Source of the DNA: Cucumis sativus
Taxonomy: Eukaryota; Streptophyta; Magnoliopsida; Cucurbitales; Cucurbitaceae
Assembly (NCBI RefSeq): GCF_000004075.3
Contig: NC_026657.2
Span: 310,001-374,000, forward strand
Reading direction: 5' to 3'
DNA length: 64,000 nt
This document shows positions 60,242 through 64,000 of this stretch, in pieces (the first letter of the stretch is position 1; the number at the start of each line of letters is the position of its first letter). Under the pieces are notes generated by a model, which made no database searches, was not told where the DNA came from, and worked only from the letters and a program-made list of their open reading frames with translations. The translations under genes and the position numbers were made by a program.

Positions 60242-61443
60242 GTTTGTGTGTTGAAAACTATGATGGGAAATTTGAGGTACACAAAGGGGGAGGGAGCACA
60301 TGGGGATATTTAGTTAGAGAAATGAAATCAATCACAATTTCAAAAAAGTCATAACATAACTAATATATAATATGTATAAAATTAAAACATTGGTCCCCAA
60401 TATATATACATATATACAACCTCAAAATGCAAAAATAAAAAAGCAATGTAATATATATATATGTGTGTGTTGTGTATGCTGGCTTTGGGTGTCATCATAA
60501 CTCTTAAGTTCTCTCCTTATTTTGAAGTCCCACATGACAATTGACAACAAAACATGTGGTCCTCTTCCCATCATATCATTAAAACATACACATATACACC
60601 TTTCACCTTTACAACCTAAACCCAAACCCACCTCTCTCTTCATCTATATCCATTCCTTTTATTTTCCAACTTCCAATCCATTTATATATATATATTCATC
60701 TAATCCTCTTCTCTTATCTATTGTGTGTTCGATGTTTATGTTTATTCAATGCGTATTGATACATGGGACATTGATATAGAACGACCTATGCCATCAAATT
60801 TTACGAGAAGCAAACTTTCCTTCTCAATCATGTCAAATTTTTTTCAATAAAATATCCATACACAAAATCTCAAAATAAAAAATTCTTCTCAACCCCAAAG
60901 CTAAAGTATTGAAAACATAACAAAAAAAAACACTCAAACATATTACTATTAATTTCATTAGTTAAGATAAAAGAAAAGTAATAAGAAAGAACAATTATTT
61001 CATTACAATAAATCTCAATATAATTAAGTAGATAAAATATATACATCAATTATCATTTTAAAAATTAACCGTTTAACCTCAACGTCCATAATTTGAATAA
61101 ATAATCTGTTCGCAAACATTCCTAATTCATGTATCAATCATCGACACATGCAAAATCATTGTAATCTTTATTGTTAAGCGTGCAAGTATTCCACCCCTCT
61201 CCTACCCGATGACCTATTTATATACACATATATATATATAGTCACTAGTAGTTGAATACAGTACGCTACACTTTTCCACAGCTTTATTTCTAGGTTCTGA
61301 TGAACTTAATTCAACTTTTAAGTTTGGTCCAAATCGATTAGAAGAATGGATGGAATAAGTTAGAAGTGAAAAAATGGAGTCGGAAATGAAGAGCTGGCAC
61401 ATAATAATGAAAAATAATATTTGGGAGTGGAAGCAACTGAGAA

Positions 61444-61472
61444 AGGAGTAAAGGAGTAAAGGAGTAAAGGAG
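61444..61472. repeat. (GGAGTAAA)n short tandem repeat
   Basis: Three perfect 8-9 bp GGAGTAAA(A) units followed by a GGAGAG variant. Confidence 0.85.
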
Positions 61473-63360
61473 AGAAGAGTAGTAAGTTGCAATTCTACAA
61501 TAATATAAAATAATATAGTATTTTTTTAAAAAAAAATTGTTATTTAATAATATTTGGTAAAAATTGTATTTTATTTTAAAATAATAAATAAATAAATAAA
61601 TAAAAGAAGAAGATATTTTAGAAATATTATTAACATTCGATTGGACAAAAAGAAGGAAGATGACGCGGGGAGAATGGCGCGTGGGGAGGGGAGGTTTAAG
61701 AAAGAGGCGCCAAATGGAAATGGGATTGTCGTGCGTAAAAGCGTGTGAGCTGTTAGTTACGTGCTCCAACAAATCATTTCACGTTGTGTCATCCCCTCAA
61801 TCCCAACTGTATTCCTCTCCCCCTCTTCCTCTTTTTCCTCTTTCTTTTGTTCTTTTCCTTTTTCTTACTAATATCATTCCATTCCATTCTATTCCCTCTT
61901 CTTTTTCTTTAACCCCAACCTTCAATTATTTAATTTCTTTTTCCTATGTTACAGGGACTTATAGTACATCCCTACTCCTTGAATCAATCTCAAACCACGT
62001 TTGGGACAAAGAATGATTTATAATAGTCTATGTTTAGAGTGCATGCTATTATCTTAGCTTTTGTTAGCTTTGGCTCCTTTTGTGGTGGTTGTTACTGGAA
62101 TTTCCAATTGGTCGTTTAAGTGAGAAAGAGTGTGAGGAAAAGAAGAAAGAGGAGTGAAAAAAAGTTTTATGATGATACTGGGATTAGGACTAAAATAATT
62201 CACTTCACTTCTAAATGATCAAATGTTTTCGTATAGTTTATGGTTCATGTTAAAAGTAAAAGGTCATTTCCTTTATTGTATGCTTTTTAAAAATTTTAGA
62301 GAATAAAGCAGAGAGAGATAAAAGTTTAGAAAATAAATTTATTCAATGATATACATCATATACTATTTAATTTAAATCATATTAAAGTTTTTAAAAAGTG
62401 TCTCTAAACTAAATAAAAAGAAGTTTATATATATGTTTACCGATCTCTAAATTTTATGAATATTTAATAGCTTTTTAGTTAATTTGTTTGTAAAACTCTC
62501 TAATATATCTTTGTTTTAGCGAAAATAACATACTCGTTTATATAATTTTAAAAATAGTTTTTAAGATTATCTTGTGCATGTAATTGATCTACAAAATTGT
62601 ATATACAAATTCGTTGATTGAAAGAGCATGTGAGTTTTAATCATTACAACTATGCCCTCTAACTTAATTAGCTATAATCTAAATTTCACCCTATCATTGA
62701 TCTAAAATAACACATAATGCAAGTAAACAAATATGCTATTTTTTTCCATTATTAGTTTAAGTTATTAAATGCATTAGAAAAAGAATATTTAGGTTATTTC
62801 TAAACTTGAAACCAAACCTTCAATAAATATAACTTAATTTACAAATATACATAATGACATGCCAATTTATATTGGTGAGAATACATACAATAATGTTTTA
62901 ACTGAAATACTAAAATAGAATAATTTGATTTTATGTAAAGTGTTTAAGCATAAAAACAAATAGGAAAATTCAAAGGAAAAAGTGAAATTATTACGGTAAA
63001 GAAAAAATTAAAATTTAGAAGAGAGTGGGACCAGGTCTTGGAAAGGCATATTATGCCACGTACTTTACCCTTCATTATTACTACTACTACTAATAATAAT
63101 AATATTCATGGTTGCCGTTTCCTTTATTTTATTTAATGGAAAATGGAAAATAGTTTTCTTTTTTGGAAATTTGATAATCATTTTACTCTTTTTATTATTA
63201 TTATTTAATTATTACGAGAAATTTGATGGCTTTCAATTCCTACTTTTTGCGTCGACACATTCCCTATTCATGATTGCATCCAACGAACGACGCCATTTCT
63301 AATTTCTTCTTTCCTTCCTTAATTTTCCCACTAAACACCTCTCCTTTCTTTTAACTGCAT

Positions 63361-64000
63361 TTCCTCACTCCCCGCCGGCGCCCTTTTTCCGTTCAACTTC
63401 CGTCGTCATTTCCTAATCTCTTCTCTCTCTACATGGTGCGATCTCCATTCCGCTGCTTTCTAATTTCTCTCTTTCATGTTCTTTGAATTTCACTTTTTGT
63501 AAACTTTTCTATGCAATGCTGTGCAGTTAGCTTTGTTCTTGATCTTCTGTTTGATTTCCTTCGAGAATTTCAATCGAGCTAATTGTTTAACCAAGCAGGT
63601 GTTGATTCTGAGACTGCGTTTTGTTTTCTGTTTTGAGAAAGAATTTTGTGTTCTGATCGCGGACTTGAATTGTTCAGGTCATGATATATTCATGTTTCAC
63701 CACTCTGGATAGCCTCTTTTTTTTTTTTTTTTTTTGTTTTCTTGTCTCTGTGATGATTGTGTGAAATCTTTGATTCTCACGTTATGTTTTAGGTGGATGG
63801 TTTTGATGAAATTAAGCGATTCATGATTCCTCTTTTTGATAAATTTGCTTTGCTCTGTAGTTTGTGCCATCGATTTCCTTGAAGCCTTTTTAAAAATATA
63901 TGACATGTGACTTGTTCTTTCTTCTATGGATCTTGCTCTGGTCTTTCTCCGAGTTCTGGAATAGTTGGGCTTGTTGTGGTTCCTCCTGATGTTTTCCTAC
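63361..64000 (+). other. Probable promoter and 5' leader of a plus-strand gene cut by the window end
   Basis: A GC-rich, pyrimidine-rich block (CTCACTCCCCGCCGGCGCCC, about 63366-63385) is followed by CT-rich leader sequence, a first ATG at 63434 that opens only a 15-codon frame, and T-rich intron-like DNA with good acceptors (TGTGCAG at about 63525, TTGTTCAG near 63678, TTTTAG near 63793). A GCCACGTAC motif lies upstream near 63054. This is how the first non-coding exon and intron of a plant gene look, but no conserved coding sequence is reached, so the product is unknown. Confidence 0.35.

Larger units (their letters stand above)
57270..63360. other. Gene-poor intergenic region
   Basis: The first 400 bp are the promoter side of the tomosyn-like gene, with a (TA)n run at about 57418-57442. 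The rest has no coding sequence I can support. It contains a 109-bp tandem duplication, (GGAAA)n and (GGAGTAAA)n tracts, and a GC-richer patch at 61660-61780 followed by a C/T-rich stretch to about 61930 that looks like a promoter/leader but leads to no recognisable ORF. Confidence 0.5.

Overview
The window is nuclear DNA from a dicot plant. It is AT-rich, its genes carry many GT-AG introns, its intergenic DNA is full of decayed transposons, and the gene families (plant C2H2-EAR repressor, receptor-like cytoplasmic kinase, dirigent protein, plant HMGB) are plant-specific in form. Some repeat families look like those I associate with cucurbits, but that is an impression, not a test. I reconstructed gene models by hand from splice sites and reading phase; apart from the first kinase copy, all close to full-length proteins.

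Layout: (1) 1-6.2 kb: intergenic DNA and an intronless C2H2 zinc-finger/EAR repressor gene (3205-3933, +) whose core promoter lies in a 57-bp tandem repeat. (2) 6.24-19.79 kb: a head-to-tail segmental duplication. Each unit carries one six-exon RLCK-VII type kinase gene on the minus strand. The first copy (9562-12047) is a likely pseudogene with a 1-bp frameshift, DFG changed to NFG and a frameshifted tail. The second (16546-19185) is intact, 405 aa. Only the second unit holds a dirigent gene (14195-14776, -). Each unit also has private insertions. (3) 23.66-31.86 kb (-): Rab escort protein (REP), nine exons, with a 3.9-kb intron holding Ty3/gypsy gag debris. (4) 35.06-38.38 kb (-): GET1/WRB-type tail-anchored protein insertion receptor, seven exons, with a LINE remnant in an intron. 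(5) 39.35-40.42 kb (+): HMGB chromatin protein, divergent from GET1. (6) 42.52-45.65 kb (+): THEP1/NTPCR-type nucleoside-triphosphatase, with a solo LTR placed directly against a 3' splice site. (7) 46.66-57.27 kb (-): a 24-exon tomosyn/Sro7/Lgl-type WD40 protein of 1053 aa with a C-terminal R-SNARE-like motif, convergent with gene 6; a G-box cluster lies upstream. (8) 57.3-63.4 kb: gene-poor DNA with tandem repeats, then a probable promoter/5' leader of a plus-strand gene cut by the window end.

Three neighbours act in membrane traffic (REP in Rab prenylation, GET1 in membrane insertion of tail-anchored proteins such as SNAREs, tomosyn in SNARE control), but there is no sequence evidence that they are co-regulated. 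I found no CRISPR array, tRNA or rRNA gene and no novel multi-gene system. The most informative signals are structural: the kinase duplication with its decaying copy, the copy-specific dirigent segment, and transposons sitting at splice sites.
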